Origin: an uncultured Acetatifactor sp.
GTDB lineage: Bacteria > Bacillota > Clostridia > Lachnospirales > Lachnospiraceae
Reading direction: 5' to 3'
DNA: 64,000 nt
NCBI GenBank assembly: GCA_947627535.1
Contig: CANQWM010000004.1
Span: forward strand, 1 to 64,000
The notes under the pieces were generated by a model. That model was not told where the DNA came from and searched no databases. It saw only the letters and a list, made by a program, of their open reading frames with translations. Of this stretch, positions 27,171 through 34,697 are shown piece after piece (the first letter of the stretch is position 1; each line of letters opens with the position of its first letter). The translations under genes and the position numbers were made by a program.

Positions 27171-28622
27171 TTACATCGCCCCGCTCTTGGCCACAACCGC
27201 CTTCACGGTTTTTGCCAGGATCTTAAGATCCATTCCGAAGCTCCACTCGCTGATGTACTTCATGTCCAGCTTTACCACTTCCTCAAAGTCCGTGATCCCG
27301 CTGCGGCCGCTGACCTGCCATAAGCCCGTGATCCCCGGCTTTGCTGCGAGCCTTGCCATATGCCGGAACTCATACTTTTCCCATTCCGCCACGGTGGGCG
27401 GCCGGGTGCCTACCAGGCTCATATCCCCTTTTAGTACATTGATAAACTGCGGGAACTCATCCAGGCTCCAGTCGCGGATAAAATTTCCGATCCCTTTTTT
27501 ATAGGTTCCGTCCGGTAAAAGCCTGCTGCCGATGATCCTGGGATCTTCATCCAGCTTAAACATAAACCCGTCTTTTACCTTATTCTTGTCCATCAGCTCC
27601 GCTTTCCGCTCTTCTGCGTCCCGATACATGCTGCGGAACTTATACATTTTAAACCGCCTGCCGTTCTGGCCGACCCGTTCCTGAACAAAGAACAGCGGTC
27701 CCGGCGATTTCAGCTTTATAATAGGAGCAAGAAACAGCGCCAAAATCAGGGTAAACAGTGTACCGACCAGGCCGCCCGCGATATCAAGCATCCGTTTCAG
27801 GAACATCTGCCCGTTGGTGGCATAATTGATGCTGGTCGTCATCACCGTATAATTTCCGAAGCGCTCTACCAGCTGCCTGCGGTTCACCGTCCGGTCGCCG
27901 TCCAGAAGCTTTACATGGACGATCACGCCCATCTCTGAAAAATGCTCCAGCAGCTGCGTGGGCTGCTCCATCCCCTCTGGAATATCAAGGAATACCTCGT
28001 CCACACATTCCCTGCGGACATATTCCAGCACGGTCCCGCGGTCCGCCACAACCGGGATACCGGCGATCTTGCCCTCGGTACGGTTTTCATCCAAAAGAAC
28101 CACTCCAAGGATCCGCAGGTTTTCGTAAGTCTGGTTTCTGATATTGTCCAGTACAGCCGCCGCCAGGTCCTTCGTTGTCAGAACCAGCAGCGTGCGTTTT
28201 CCCTTTTCCCTCGCCTTTCGTTTCAGAAAGGTTTTCCAGAGGATCCGGGTAAAATAACCCAATATGCCGTAAAACAGACCCGTAAGGTACATAACGGTAC
28301 GGGAAAACGAGGAACCCTCCCGCACGGAAAAAAGATAAAAGGTTGCACAAAGCTCCACAAGGCATACTTGCTTCAGCGTCATGGCAGCCTCCACAAGATA
28401 TCCTCTTTTCAGGACATTCTTAAACATCTCTGAAAAGATCATCAGTACAACGGCAATCAGGGACAACACCACCGCCATGTTGCGGTAGGTGACATGCGCA
28501 TAAAGGACTCCGAATCCGTGCCGCATGACATATGCCATAAAGAGCGACAAATTCAGACATACCAGGTCCAACATGATAAAATCAAGATGCTTGGCCCAGC
28601 CCTGTGAACGTTTCCGATACAT
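27171..28622 (-). CDS. Undecaprenyl-phosphate sugar phosphotransferase (initiating)
   Basis: This protein of 483 residues has four to five N-terminal membrane segments, a CoA-binding-like central region, one further span (MLDIAGGLVGTLFTLILALFLAPII) and the catalytic phosphoglycosyl transferase domain (KLKSPGPLFFVQERVGQNGRRFKMYKFRSM; WSLDEFPQFINVLKGDMSLVGTRPP). It is of the WbaP/CpsE polyprenyl glycosylphosphotransferase class that puts the first sugar phosphate on undecaprenyl phosphate at the inner face of the membrane. The track ORF begins at 28718 within an RNA hairpin; ATG 28622 (MYRKRSQGW) is preferred because it removes that hairpin from the coding region, although its ribosome binding site is weak. 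Confidence 0.9.
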   Translation of the reverse strand: MYRKRSQGWAKHLDFIMLDLVCLNLSLFMAYVMRHGFGVLYAHVTYRNMAVVLSLIAVVLMIFSEMFKNVLKRGYLVEAAMTLKQVCLVELCATFYLFSVREGSSFSRTVMYLTGLFYGILGYFTRILWKTFLKRKAREKGKRTLLVLTTKDLAAAVLDNIRNQTYENLRILGVVLLDENRTEGKIAGIPVVADRGTVLEYVRRECVDEVFLDIPEGMEQPTQLLEHFSEMGVIVHVKLLDGDRTVNRRQLVERFGNYTVMTTSINYATNGQMFLKRMLDIAGGLVGTLFTLILALFLAPIIKLKSPGPLFFVQERVGQNGRRFKMYKFRSMYRDAEERKAELMDKNKVKDGFMFKLDEDPRIIGSRLLPDGTYKKGIGNFIRDWSLDEFPQFINVLKGDMSLVGTRPPTVAEWEKYEFRHMARLAAKPGITGLWQVSGRSGITDFEEVVKLDMKYISEWSFGMDLKILAKTVKAVVAKSGAM

Positions 28623-28676
28623 ACCTATCCGACCCCTGTACTTTCTTTTCCGGTCTGCGTAAATTTTTTTCTTACA

Positions 28677-28775
28677 CCCAATACCCCCCCGGAAAACGGA
28701 GGGGCATTGGGCAACCACATGCTGAAAGTTGGTTGACGGGTTCTACCCGCCCAATTAATTATGCATAATTAATTG
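28677..28775. promoter_or_regulatory. Cluster of hairpins and a 24-bp palindrome upstream of the initiating transferase
   Basis: Four inverted repeats stand in about 100 bases: CCCAAT...ATTGGG enclosing CCCC/GGGG (28677-28711), CAACC/GGTTG, CGGGT/ACCCG, and a perfect 24-bp A/T-rich palindrome centred on ATGCAT (28752-28775). The region separates the surface-anchoring genes from the biosynthetic genes. No U-tract follows the strong hairpin in the minus direction, so it may be a processing or attenuation site rather than a plain terminator. Confidence 0.6.
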
Positions 28776-28800
28776 TTTGAATTTTTGGAACAATAAAACC

Positions 28801-29529
28801 TTAGTTGTTAAGCTGTACCTTTTTTGCACACACAGCCGCGCCTGCCAGAAGGATCAGCGCTGCAAAGCCTGCTACAGGTACGCTCTCGCCGGTCTTGGGA
28901 GACACGGGCTCAGAAGCGGGCGCCTGCGTTGTTGTCGTGCCGCCGTTGTTGTTGCTATTGCTGTTGCTGTTGCTGTTGCCGCTTCCGTTGTTATTGTCGT
29001 CGTCGCTCGACGTATCTTCCGTTACCAGGAACAGTGCATAGTTGGAGAAACTGCTGCTGGTGAAGGTAATGCTGCCATCTGCATTCACAGAAGCGCCTTC
29101 AACCGGTACCCATCCGGTCGCAGTATAATGCATCAGAACATACTTCTGATTCGCTGCAGGTTGAGCAACCTGAAAAGGAATGGTCACGGTAATGGCTCCG
29201 CTTATGCTCGCAGTGGGCTTAATGTCCAGTACGAACACCAGACTCACATCTGAAGCTTTTGTAATACTGGCGGCTTGCACAATCTGCTGCGTCAGAGAAT
29301 TGCTGAGGTCTGCGACCGCATTGCTGACTGCGTTCACAGCTGCTTCGCCGCCGATCGCCTCAGTAGCTGTCATTTCCACTATCTGTCCATCACTGGTTGT
29401 TGCAGATGTGTCTTTCGCCTTGTCCTCCCACTTGTTCATAGTGTCGGAACTTACCTGGGCACAAACTGTCATGCCAAAGGTCAGCGCAAGCGCCATGGAC
29501 AAAGCAACAATTTTTGAAAACTTTTTCAT
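28801..29529 (-). CDS. SPKTG sortase-substrate surface protein
   Basis: This 242-residue exported protein has a signal peptide (MKKFSKIVALSMALALTFGMTVCAQ), a globular part with two repeat-like beta segments (residues about 90-170), a low-complexity Ser/Asn/Gly linker and a C-terminal sorting signal: SPKTGE, a hydrophobic stretch and a short tail with KK. The (S/P)PxTG motif is the class B sortase recognition type known from Clostridioides difficile, and a class B sortase gene lies two genes upstream, so the two are probably enzyme and substrate. The linker is encoded by CAA/CAG/TTG-like short repeats that could change in length. Its binding partner is unknown. Confidence 0.85.
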   Translation of the reverse strand: MKKFSKIVALSMALALTFGMTVCAQVSSDTMNKWEDKAKDTSATTSDGQIVEMTATEAIGGEAAVNAVSNAVADLSNSLTQQIVQAASITKASDVSLVFVLDIKPTASISGAITVTIPFQVAQPAANQKYVLMHYTATGWVPVEGASVNADGSITFTSSSFSNYALFLVTEDTSSDDDNNNGSGNSNSNSNSNNNGGTTTTQAPASEPVSPKTGESVPVAGFAALILLAGAAVCAKKVQLNN

Positions 29530-29601
29530 CGGATATTTCCTCCTTTCCTCATCGTCATGTGGTTATATCAAGCCTTACGGCAGGATACCTGATGAATGAT
29601 T

Positions 29602-30678
29602 TCACTGGCTCACCTTCTCATAGAAAACCTTCAGGATCAGCTCATACAAAGCCTTCTCGTCCGGATGAAACTGCTCCAGCAGATTGCCCTCCACAGTCTC
29701 CCCTTCCAGGGAGTAAAACCGCTCCGGGGAAAGGCTGTAATCCAGGACCTGGGTGGCCAGATAGCTCACCTCGTCCACGGAGATATCTGTTACCATATAT
29801 TTGCTCAGCGTGCCGTAGAGTTTCACCGGCAGGGTGATGTCTTCCTTCATGGCGTTGACAGCCGTCCGGGCGTATGCCGTCAGATACTGTTTCTGACGCT
29901 CCAGACGCCTTCCGGCGCTGTTAAAGCTTTTCGTATCCCGGTCATGGAGATAATGGTAAGCGGCGTCTCCCTTCAAAAGCACCGTCTCTCCTTCCCGGAA
30001 CTTCCATACGTCCTCCAGCGCTTCCACCTCAACGCCGCCCACGGCATCGTTGATCAGCGGGATGGCACCCATATTGATCGCGCAGTACCCGTGGATCGGC
30101 AGGTCGTAAAACAGGCGGGAAACCGCGTCCCTGCTCCGCTCACAGCTGATGACGCCCCCGTCCCCGTAAGCGTGTTGCAGGGTCAGCTGCGCTTTTTCCG
30201 TCCACAGGTAATGGCCGGTACTGCTATATACGTCGATATCCGCCATAGTGTCCCGGTTAATGCCGATAACGGACACCTGGCTGGTGTGAGGATTCAAAAC
30301 CAACAGGAAGATGGCGTCGGACTGGCCGCCGTCGATTCCCTCTTCCTTGACCTCCACCTCTCCCTTTTCATCAATCCCAAGGAACAAAAACGTCAAAATA
30401 TCCTTGTTGTAGCGGTAGATGCTCCCCTGGTAGCGGACATCCCCCTCCTGCCAGTCATCCTCGGCCTCCTCCGGCCCCGCGTAATCCTCCGGCGTCAGTC
30501 CTTCCACGACGCCTACGGCTCTGCTTAAGTCGGGCGCTTTTCCCTCGTACATGCCGTAAAGCCTGCTGCGGCCCGAGATCTGCAGGCCCAGAAATACCGC
30601 GACCCCAAGCAGTACAAGGATGATAAGGACGATCACTATTCTGATCAGTACCCTGAATATTTTTCTCTTAATTTTCAT
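29602..30678 (-). CDS. LytR-CpsA-Psr (LCP) family glycopolymer ligase
   Basis: This protein of 358 residues has an N-terminal basic stretch and one membrane anchor (VLIRIVIVLIILVLLGVAVFL), then an extracytoplasmic LCP domain with TFLFLGIDEKGE, SDAIFLLVLN, VIGINRDTMADID, the conserved Asn/Asp block NMGAIPLINDAVGGVEV and DRDTKSFNSAGRRLERQKQYL. LCP enzymes move undecaprenyl-linked glycopolymers onto peptidoglycan, so this one likely attaches the capsule. The ATG at 30678 overlaps the sortase stop; the track start at 30729 lies inside the sortase gene and is rejected. Co-location with a sortase suggests coordinated anchoring of polymer and protein. Confidence 0.9.
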   Translation of the reverse strand: MKIKRKIFRVLIRIVIVLIILVLLGVAVFLGLQISGRSRLYGMYEGKAPDLSRAVGVVEGLTPEDYAGPEEAEDDWQEGDVRYQGSIYRYNKDILTFLFLGIDEKGEVEVKEEGIDGGQSDAIFLLVLNPHTSQVSVIGINRDTMADIDVYSSTGHYLWTEKAQLTLQHAYGDGGVISCERSRDAVSRLFYDLPIHGYCAINMGAIPLINDAVGGVEVEALEDVWKFREGETVLLKGDAAYHYLHDRDTKSFNSAGRRLERQKQYLTAYARTAVNAMKEDITLPVKLYGTLSKYMVTDISVDEVSYLATQVLDYSLSPERFYSLEGETVEGNLLEQFHPDEKALYELILKVFYEKVSQ

Positions 30679-31645
30679 CCTGTTCCTCCGCGCCGCTGGA
30701 TAAAGCGTCCGCTTCATCGGCCGCCCCATCTACACGAAGCAATACACCCTGTACCAGCCACCGCTTGTCGGCCTTTCCGGAAACACAGGTGGACAGCGTG
30801 ATGATCCGGTCTTTTTCTGTTACCGTTACGTCAGGATTAAAATTGCTGTTCATGGAACGGACCGCCATGACATCGTCCAGGTAATCCCCGAATCCTTCCT
30901 CCGTTTCCGTCTCATATCCCGCAAGCAGATGGATATTGCTGAACTCATACGCGCCGAAGATCCGGTAGACGAATACCTCGTCGGGCGTGTAGACGTAAAT
31001 GTATGGATTTTCCGCGAAATAATCAGCGTCCTCAAATTTATGCAGTCCCGCGAACATGGTGCCGTTTCTCATGTTGTGTCCATAGAGAACCGTGTTATGG
31101 TCCGAGAAATCCTTCGCGTTGGTATTTTCCGTATAGATACAGCCCGGGCGTCCCTTGGAGCCGTCAATGTTGTAATTCAGGTAATAGCTGTTGTCCTCCG
31201 CGTGCTGGAGCACCGGGAAATCGATAGTGGAATCCGGTATGTAAAGCCAGGCGTAAATATCCGGATTGACCTGTTCCTGCAGATCCTCGAAATCAATCTC
31301 CTTTTCCGGGATCTGAATGCCAAAGGCCTCCTCCAGCTTCTGGTTCTTTTCCTCCAGGCTTAATTCCTTCCAGGTTTTCTCAGGCTCCGGCGTGTCCTGG
31401 GGCACGGCGGCTTCGCTTTCCTGTCCGGATGACCCGGAACCCTCCGGATCTTCATCGGTCATGGCGGCCAGGCTTTCCAGAATCGCCGCCTCTCTCCTGC
31501 TCTCCGCAGCGTCCCGGATCAGGATAACGATTGCGATAACGGCCCCTGCAAGGCAGAGTGCAAGCAGAATCTTCCAGACCAGATTTCCCCTCCCCGCGCT
31601 TCGTTCTGCACGGTTTCCGTTCCGATTATTTTTTCCTGCTCCCAT
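30668..31645 (-). CDS. srtB: Class B sortase
   Basis: This 325-residue membrane-anchored transpeptidase has an N-terminal transmembrane segment (ILLALCLAGAVIAIVILI), a Glu/Pro-rich stalk and a sortase B domain with catalytic His in LYGHNMRNGTMF, catalytic Cys in ITLSTCVSG and Arg in DKRWLVQG. Class B enzymes attach selected proteins to peptidoglycan. The downstream gene encodes a protein with SPKTG, the likely substrate. AAGGAGG precedes the ATG. The gene lies within the capsule regulatory block, between the tyrosine kinase and the LCP ligase, an arrangement that would co-express protein anchoring with capsule attachment. Confidence 0.92.
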   Translation of the reverse strand: MGAGKNNRNGNRAERSAGRGNLVWKILLALCLAGAVIAIVILIRDAAESRREAAILESLAAMTDEDPEGSGSSGQESEAAVPQDTPEPEKTWKELSLEEKNQKLEEAFGIQIPEKEIDFEDLQEQVNPDIYAWLYIPDSTIDFPVLQHAEDNSYYLNYNIDGSKGRPGCIYTENTNAKDFSDHNTVLYGHNMRNGTMFAGLHKFEDADYFAENPYIYVYTPDEVFVYRIFGAYEFSNIHLLAGYETETEEGFGDYLDDVMAVRSMNSNFNPDVTVTEKDRIITLSTCVSGKADKRWLVQGVLLRVDGAADEADALSSGAEEQDEN

Positions 31646-31759
31646 AAAGCCATCCTCCTTCCCGGCAACGGCCTGCGCGCCCTGTTTCCGGCGGCTTTTC
31701 CTGCGCCCGTACCCTTCCGACGGCTCCGGTTTTACTGGTCCGGCATCCGTCCCCGGCTT

Positions 31760-32467
31760 TTACTCTCCGTACCTGCCGTAATACTTCCCATAATATTTCC
31801 CGTAGTATTTTCCGTAATACTTCCCGTAATAACCCTTGCCGCCGAGATCCACCTTGTTCAGCACACATCCAAGAATCCGGCATCCGGCCACGTCCAGCTG
31901 CTCCTTGATCTTTTTGGCAAAGTGATAGCTGATCTCGCCGCAGGCAATGACGATAATGGCGCCGTCGCAGCATTTCGACACCACGGCGGTATCGATCACG
32001 CTGCCGAGAGGCGGCGTGTCAATGATGACCATGTCATAATCCCTTCTGGCGTCCTCCACCATCTTCTGGAATCTTTTATTTCCCAGAAGCTCGCTGGGAT
32101 TCGGCGGAACAGGGCCGCAGAAAACCATATACAGGTTTTTCACGTCCGTACTGCACAGCGTGTCCTGAAACTCGGACTTCCCCACCAGATAATTGACCAG
32201 TCCAAGCCGGACCTTACCTCTTTTATGCCGCTGGCGCATGACGCTTTTTCTCAGATCGGCGTCCACCAGCAGAACCTTTTTCCCCATCTGTGCATAGGAC
32301 TTGGCAAGCTCAAAGGAGATACTGCTCTTTCCCTCGTTTGGCGTACAGCTTGTAACACAGACCACCTTGACGTCCTCGCCGGAAAAATCTATGTTGGTCC
32401 GCAGCGTTTTAAACGCTTCCCGGCTTCTGAAGTCCAGCTCCTCCTGCTTCAGTTCGATGTCCTGCAT
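31760..32467 (-). CDS. CpsD/CapB-type bacterial tyrosine kinase
   Basis: This 235-residue BY-kinase has a Walker A motif (CTPNEGKSSISFELA), Walker A' (VLLVDADLRKS) and Walker B (MVIIDTPPLGS), then a C-terminal Tyr cluster. The tail is made of five tandem GKYY-like units, encoded by 12-base repeats, giving eleven Tyr in the last 24 residues. Autophosphorylation of this tail controls interaction with the CpsC partner and polymer length. The ATG overlaps the cpsC-like stop by one base. The phosphatase that resets the tail is encoded two genes upstream. Confidence 0.93.
   Translation of the reverse strand: MQDIELKQEELDFRSREAFKTLRTNIDFSGEDVKVVCVTSCTPNEGKSSISFELAKSYAQMGKKVLLVDADLRKSVMRQRHKRGKVRLGLVNYLVGKSEFQDTLCSTDVKNLYMVFCGPVPPNPSELLGNKRFQKMVEDARRDYDMVIIDTPPLGSVIDTAVVSKCCDGAIIVIACGEISYHFAKKIKEQLDVAGCRILGCVLNKVDLGGKGYYGKYYGKYYGKYYGKYYGRYGE
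31778..31831 (-). repeat. 12-base tandem repeats encoding the kinase Tyr tail
   Basis: Four to five units related to GTAATACTTCCC (plus strand) each encode Gly-Lys-Tyr-Tyr. Change in unit number would alter the number of phosphorylatable Tyr while keeping the frame. Confidence 0.85.
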
Positions 32468-33276
32468 TATTTTGCCTCCATTTCATCGGAAATATCTTCC
32501 AGTTCGTCACTTCCGTATTCATTCTGCGGCTGTCTTTCGGCGCCGTGCGCCCCCGTCCCGCCGTGGGTTCTCGTCCTGCCCTTGCCGGCGCTCTCCGCCA
32601 CAGGGATCATGGCCAGCGTACTTAAGCCCAGATACTTTTCCACGTCCTCCGAGCTTTTGATCGTATCGTCCAGCAGGAAGCGTACTGTCAGAACCGCCGC
32701 ACACAGAAGAAGACCGATCAGCATTGCCACCAGCGTCCAGGTTCTGACCTTGGGGCTGGAGGGATGCTCCGGCAGGTTCGCCGCGTCCACCAGATTAACC
32801 GCCTGTACATCCGTCACGCTGGTGATATGCTCCGCGGCAATCTCGCGGATCTCATCCGCCAGAAGCTTGGCCATGGTGGGATCCGGGTTGGTCACTGTGA
32901 TGTTGATGCTCCGGGTATTCGTCACCGTCTCCACATCCACCTGATTGGCAAACTGTTCATACGGCACATCCAGCTGGTAAGTTTCGATTGCCTGTTCCAG
33001 CACTGTCCTGCTCTTGATTAACAGCGCGTAATCCATGGTGAGCTGGCTTCCCAGCTGCAGGTCGCTGTAGGTCAGGTTGTTGCTGTTATCCTGCTTGCTC
33101 AGGATATAAATTGTGGTTGTGGACTGATAAAGCGGCGTCACGGCAAAACTGCTGATCAGGTATCCCGCCAGTCCCGCGGCAATGCCGCAGACTATAATCA
33201 ACCACAGCCAGTGCAGCAGAAATCCAAATAAATCCTTCAGGTCTATTTCTATTACGTCGTCATTTGCGCTCTGCAT
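32467..33276 (-). CDS. CpsC/YveK-type polysaccharide chain-length regulator
   Basis: This 269-residue Wzz-domain protein has a membrane segment near the N-terminus (WLWLIIVCGIAAGLAGYLISSF), an extracytoplasmic region with coiled-coil tendency and VTNPDPTMAKLLADEI, and a second membrane span (WTLVAMLIGLLLCAAVLTVRFLL) followed by a cytoplasmic tail that activates the separate kinase. In Gram-positive bacteria the Wzz part and the kinase are two proteins, as here. It sets chain length and links polymerisation to kinase state. The stop codon overlaps the kinase ATG. Confidence 0.92.
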   Translation of the reverse strand: MQSANDDVIEIDLKDLFGFLLHWLWLIIVCGIAAGLAGYLISSFAVTPLYQSTTTIYILSKQDNSNNLTYSDLQLGSQLTMDYALLIKSRTVLEQAIETYQLDVPYEQFANQVDVETVTNTRSINITVTNPDPTMAKLLADEIREIAAEHITSVTDVQAVNLVDAANLPEHPSSPKVRTWTLVAMLIGLLLCAAVLTVRFLLDDTIKSSEDVEKYLGLSTLAMIPVAESAGKGRTRTHGGTGAHGAERQPQNEYGSDELEDISDEMEAK

Positions 33277-33375
33277 GAATCTTCTCCTCGTCCTCTCCTC
33301 ATCTCACGCCTTCTCCATTCCTGCCCTCCGTCAGGTGGCCGCCGCGTCTTACGCCTTACAGCATCCCGCACATTC

Positions 33376-34104
33376 TCAGGTGGCCGCCCCGCCCTCCAGC
33401 AGATCCGACACCGCGTTTCCGAACAGAAGGGCGTCCGCGTATTCCGGGCTGTATTTTCTGTACAGATAAACGGCACATTTTTTCATGGCAGGGTTTCTTT
33501 TTCTCAGGTCATGGGCGTCCGTCCCCAGATAATCCGCCATCTGCCTGCGAAGCAGCTCTCTGACAAACCGGCCGGCGGGACGCCCGAAATCACCGACGAC
33601 GCTGCCGGCGTTGATCTGGATCCGGCATCCCATCTCCCGGATCTCCCGGACCCTTTCCGTATTTTTCAGAAGACAGCGGTATCTCTCCGCATGGGCCAGC
33701 ACAGGCCGATACCCCATTCCCAGCAGGCCGTCCAGAGAATTCCGGATGTAGGGATACTCTTCCAACGGCAGAAATTCCACCAGGACATATTCCGTACCGT
33801 TCATTGTCCAAAGCCCTCCCCTGTCCAGCTTTTCCTCCAGTCCGCCGCGGTAAAATATCTCCGTTCCGGGATGGAGCCGAACCGGGATCCCCTGCTCCAT
33901 GGCCGCATCCTGCAGCAGCTCCAGCTGCTCCAGAACCGCCTGCCGGCGTGCATGATACCTTCCCTGTTTGTAATGCGGCGTGGCAATGATATCAGAAATA
34001 CCTTCTTCCCAGGCCATGTCCAGCATCCCTAAAGCCTCGTCAAGATCGCGGGCGCCGTCATCCATACCGGGCAGAATATGTGAGTGAATATCCACAAATC
34101 CCAT
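33376..34104 (-). CDS. CpsB-type PHP-domain protein-tyrosine phosphatase
   Basis: This 242-residue manganese-dependent phosphatase of the PHP fold shows the metal ligands in DIHSHILPGMDDGA, IIATPHY and the later PVLAHAERY and GTDAHDL. CpsB/CapC/YwqE enzymes dephosphorylate the Tyr tail of the CpsD kinase. It is the first gene of the operon, with AGAAGG six bases before ATG, and its transcription would start from the promoter about 40 bases upstream. Confidence 0.93.
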   Translation of the reverse strand: MGFVDIHSHILPGMDDGARDLDEALGMLDMAWEEGISDIIATPHYKQGRYHARRQAVLEQLELLQDAAMEQGIPVRLHPGTEIFYRGGLEEKLDRGGLWTMNGTEYVLVEFLPLEEYPYIRNSLDGLLGMGYRPVLAHAERYRCLLKNTERVREIREMGCRIQINAGSVVGDFGRPAGRFVRELLRRQMADYLGTDAHDLRKRNPAMKKCAVYLYRKYSPEYADALLFGNAVSDLLEGGAAT

Positions 34105-34143
34105 AATTTACCTTCTTTTTTCCGCCGCCTTTTTACAGATGCC

Positions 34144-34173
34144 ATTATATAGTCTCTTTCATGACTACACCAA
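34144..34173 (-). promoter_or_regulatory. Candidate sigma-A promoter of the capsule operon
   Basis: On the minus strand TTGGTG, 18 bases, then TATAAT. The -10 is perfect and transcription would begin about 30 bases before the cpsB-type gene. Confidence 0.6.
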
Positions 34174-34198
34174 CTCATTATAGTCTCTTTAACGACCA
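34148..34198. promoter_or_regulatory. Direct repeats over the capsule promoter
   Basis: Two near-identical 20-base copies, TATAGTCTCTTTcatGACtA and TATAGTCTCTTTaacGACcA, start 31 bases apart, about three helical turns. One lies between the -35 and -10 boxes, the other just upstream. This is the pattern of an operator bound by a dimer pair. The small HTH protein encoded divergently is one candidate regulator. Confidence 0.55.
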
Positions 34199-34357
34199 TA
34201 GTCAAGTAAATAACTCTAAAATAAAATTTGTATAAGCAGAGTTTTTTTGGCAAAATTACACAAGCATATGCATACCAAAAAGCGGAAAGGAACGACAAAA
34301 GACATATGAAGAGGCAGTACATACCACATCAGAACAGAAAAAGAGAGAGGGATGGAA

Positions 34358-34576
34358 ATGATAGACTACACTCCGTTTTGGGAAACCTTGAGAAATTCGC
34401 AGGAAACAACCTATTCTTTGATTAACAGACACCATATCTCCAGCGCTACGCTAGACAAACTCCGCAAAAATAAACCCCTGAATACCACTACCATAAACGA
34501 TTTATGCCGCATTCTTCAATGCCGCATTCAGGATATCGCTGTCTATGTTCCTTCCGAGACAGACCAGCCTCTGTAA
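34358..34576 (+). CDS. Small XRE/Cro-type helix-turn-helix protein
   Basis: This 72-residue protein consists of one HTH domain: YSLINRHHISSATLDKLRKNKPLNT with LNTTTINDLCRILQCRIQDI as the recognition and following helices, typical of short Cro/CI-like regulators of Firmicutes. ATG 34358 is preferred over the track start 34352 because AGAGAGAGG lies seven bases before it. The gene is divergent from the capsule operon and shares its upstream region, including two 20-base direct repeats. Regulation of the capsule promoter by this protein is a reasonable but untested inference. Confidence 0.75.
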   Translation: MIDYTPFWETLRNSQETTYSLINRHHISSATLDKLRKNKPLNTTTINDLCRILQCRIQDIAVYVPSETDQPL

Positions 34577-34581
34577 ACAAA

Positions 34582-34629
34582 AACCCGGCTTTTCGGGACG
34601 GCACAGCATACCGCCTCAAAAACCGGGTT
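34582..34629. terminator. Possible terminator between HTH gene and ilvE
   Basis: AACCCGG pairs with CCGGGTT across a 34-base loop that itself holds GCGGTATGC-like pairing. It is followed by ATTTGTCTG, a poor T-tract. It stands between convergent genes and might serve both. Confidence 0.45.
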
Positions 34630-34697
34630 ATTTGTCTGCAGGATTTCATTCCTTATTTTAATATCTTAAAATTTTAATATCTTAAACGGAACCGCTT

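Noticed and set aside
27002-27196. 64-residue ORF between the transferase and loaP genes
   Set aside because: It overlaps the structured leader and has no family similarity; the RMAK-like end comes from the conserved RNA box rather than a protein.
26571-27323. 250-residue plus-strand ORF across loaP
   Set aside because: It spans loaP, its leader and the end of the transferase gene in antisense, with no ribosome binding site.
34358-34576. Antitoxin of a toxin-antitoxin pair
   Set aside because: No partner toxin gene is adjacent; the next genes are ilvE and cpsB.
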